From: Spisula solida | Taxonomy: Eukaryota; Mollusca; Bivalvia; Venerida; Mactridae | Direction: 5' to 3' | Length of the DNA stretch: 64,000 nucleotides | NCBI GenBank assembly: GCA_947247005.1 | Contig: OX365955.1 | Span: 42,325,822 to 42,389,821, forward strand | Part shown: one piece after another, positions 62,885-64,000 of the stretch | How the letters are laid out: every line of letters starts with the position of its first letter | How positions within the stretch are numbered: position 1 is the stretch's first letter | Made by a program: the position numbers and the translations under genes | Notes under the pieces: generated by a model | What the model saw: only the letters and a program-made list of their open reading frames with translations | The model's database searches: none | Told to the model about the DNA's origin: nothing

Positions 62885-63185
62885 TGTAACAAGACTGCGT
62901 TCAATAAACGCTTATGCCCCCTGCGGAAGCCTTGTCCATAAATAAGTCTAAGTCCAAAATTAGGTCAAGGTGAAGGTCAAAATGGGGTTAGGTGATACTG
63001 GCGTGTGGAGAGTGTTCATCCACAACATCCATGCAAGTATGAAAGCTTTGTAGCATGCCATATTAATGCTAGAAGAAACGGTCAATTTGGGTTAACCAGG
63101 ACAGACGGACGAACGGACGGACAAACGGACGGACAGGTGAATCACTATATGCCTCCCCATCTATCGATAGGGGGGCATAAAAAGA
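62885..63185 (+). repeat. Dispersed repeat with GGACGG tail, shared with 17300-17620
   Basis: GACTGCGTTCAATAAACGCT, GGAAGCCTTGTCCATAAATA and AGGTCAAGGTGAAGGTCA, then a run of ACGGACGGACA and a CTATCGATAGGGGGGCATAA end. Confidence 0.65.
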
Positions 63186-63779
63186 AAATTATCAAAAGTA
63201 ACTGGCAAGAATACTCTTATAATAAGCCAGTTGATTTTGTCACCTACTTGCTCATTGCTACACCCCTGAGAATGGACGTGTAATATCACCAGCAGAAACT
63301 AACAGTGTGATCTATCATCATTAACATATGTTTAATAACACATGGATATATCGTCCACTGACAGACAGAAGGAGCTATCAGCTTTCTGATTTCATATGCC
63401 GATAGGGCCTAAAATAAAATATTGTTTGTTTCCCCATCCCCTACCTACCCGAAAAAAATGGCCCTACCCAAAATATTTTATTGCCCAAATTGAAATAATA
63501 TTTTTTTTTATGAAATATGGGGGATGAAAATGTTAATTTTTGTTTACAGGCTTGTTTCTTTCTATTACATTTCGTACATATTCCAAATTTAAGATTGTTG
63601 GTTTTCACCTTATAGTTACACATATTACTATATTTCATTATTTGTATGTCTTTACCAATAACTTGTATTCTGAAACCTACCTACCTACCCATTCTAAATC
63701 TGCTTGAGTCGGGATGGGGAAACAAAGAATATTTTAAGTTTGGCCTAGCTCCTTTTGACCGTCTATGCCAGGTGGATAT

Positions 63780-63930
63780 AATTTATTATGCCTGTATTGG
63801 TGAAAGTTTGAAATTCTAAAAACCTGAAATCCTCAAAAATTGACAATTTATATGGGGAAAATAAAGGAAAACAGCCTTTTTGGAACTCTCAAAAACCTGA
63901 AGTTCAGGCATGCACCTGTAAACTTTCACC
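63780..63930. repeat. Dispersed repeat shared with 26600-26760
   Basis: GGTGAAAGTTTGAAATTCTA at the left and GTAAACTTTCACCC at the right are partly inverted. The interior CTCAAAAATTGACAATTTAT matches the other two copies. Confidence 0.6.
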
Positions 63931-63964
63931 CTTGTGCCTGTTGATCTAAGATACCTGCACTTAC

Positions 63965-64000
63965 CTAGTGCTTGTATAAACGGCTGATTATTCTTGTAGA
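63965..64000 (-). CDS. EIF3M: eIF3m exon, partial at window edge
   Basis: Encodes YKNNQPFIQAL plus one base, matching human FYQNNKDFIDSLG. The donor CTAG|GTAAGT joins 59683 in phase. The exon continues beyond the right edge. Confidence 0.88.
   Translation of the reverse strand, partial: STRIISRLYKH

Overview
This is nuclear DNA of an animal, most likely a bivalve mollusc (inference). The genes are split by GT-AG introns. Two intronless B-box/TRIM-like genes are nested in introns, many small foldback transposons and tRNA-derived SINEs are present, and there are dispersed repeats ending in GGACGGACGG runs. No bacterial operon, CRISPR array, rRNA gene or convincing functional tRNA gene was seen.

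Layout. Positions 73-52391 (minus strand) hold 27 coding exons of one molybdo-flavoenzyme of the xanthine dehydrogenase/aldehyde oxidase family. All exon phases join without a stop to give about 1182 residues; the last 150-200 residues lie left of the window. The residues that bind purines in xanthine dehydrogenase are replaced, so it is an aldehyde-oxidase-type enzyme. It carries an unusual N-terminal extension with a CxxC...CxxC zinc-ribbon-like motif. Nested on the opposite strand in its introns are two TRIM-like genes (8154-8846 and 23683-25578) and a decayed Ty3/Gypsy pol fragment (47515-48903). A divergent gene at 53661-54488 encodes a free-standing prolyl-tRNA deacylase-like protein (PRORSD1/ProX). 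It appears to share a promoter region containing four CACGTG boxes with the oxidase gene. At the right end, on the minus strand, are the last three coding exons of eIF3m (64000-56896).

The rest is intron and intergenic DNA full of repeats. Large minisatellites lie at 26880-29690 (32-bp unit) and 40770-43010 (23-bp unit), and their long open frames are artefacts. There are TA-flanked Tc1/mariner-like non-autonomous elements (11543-12563, 1685-2435, 1313-1555), many foldback MITEs, and a possible 2.9-kb terminal-inverted-repeat element (49381-52271) that carries a repeated 14-mer.

The most striking pattern is that several minisatellites are amplified copies of a gene edge. They copy splice acceptors (oxidase exon 16, eIF3m last exon), splice donors (oxidase exons 12 and 16), or the stop-codon end of an open reading frame (both TRIM-like genes). 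The copies therefore present arrays of decoy splice sites or decoy C-termini beside the real ones. Introns and spacers not listed separately showed only AT-rich, unrecognised sequence.
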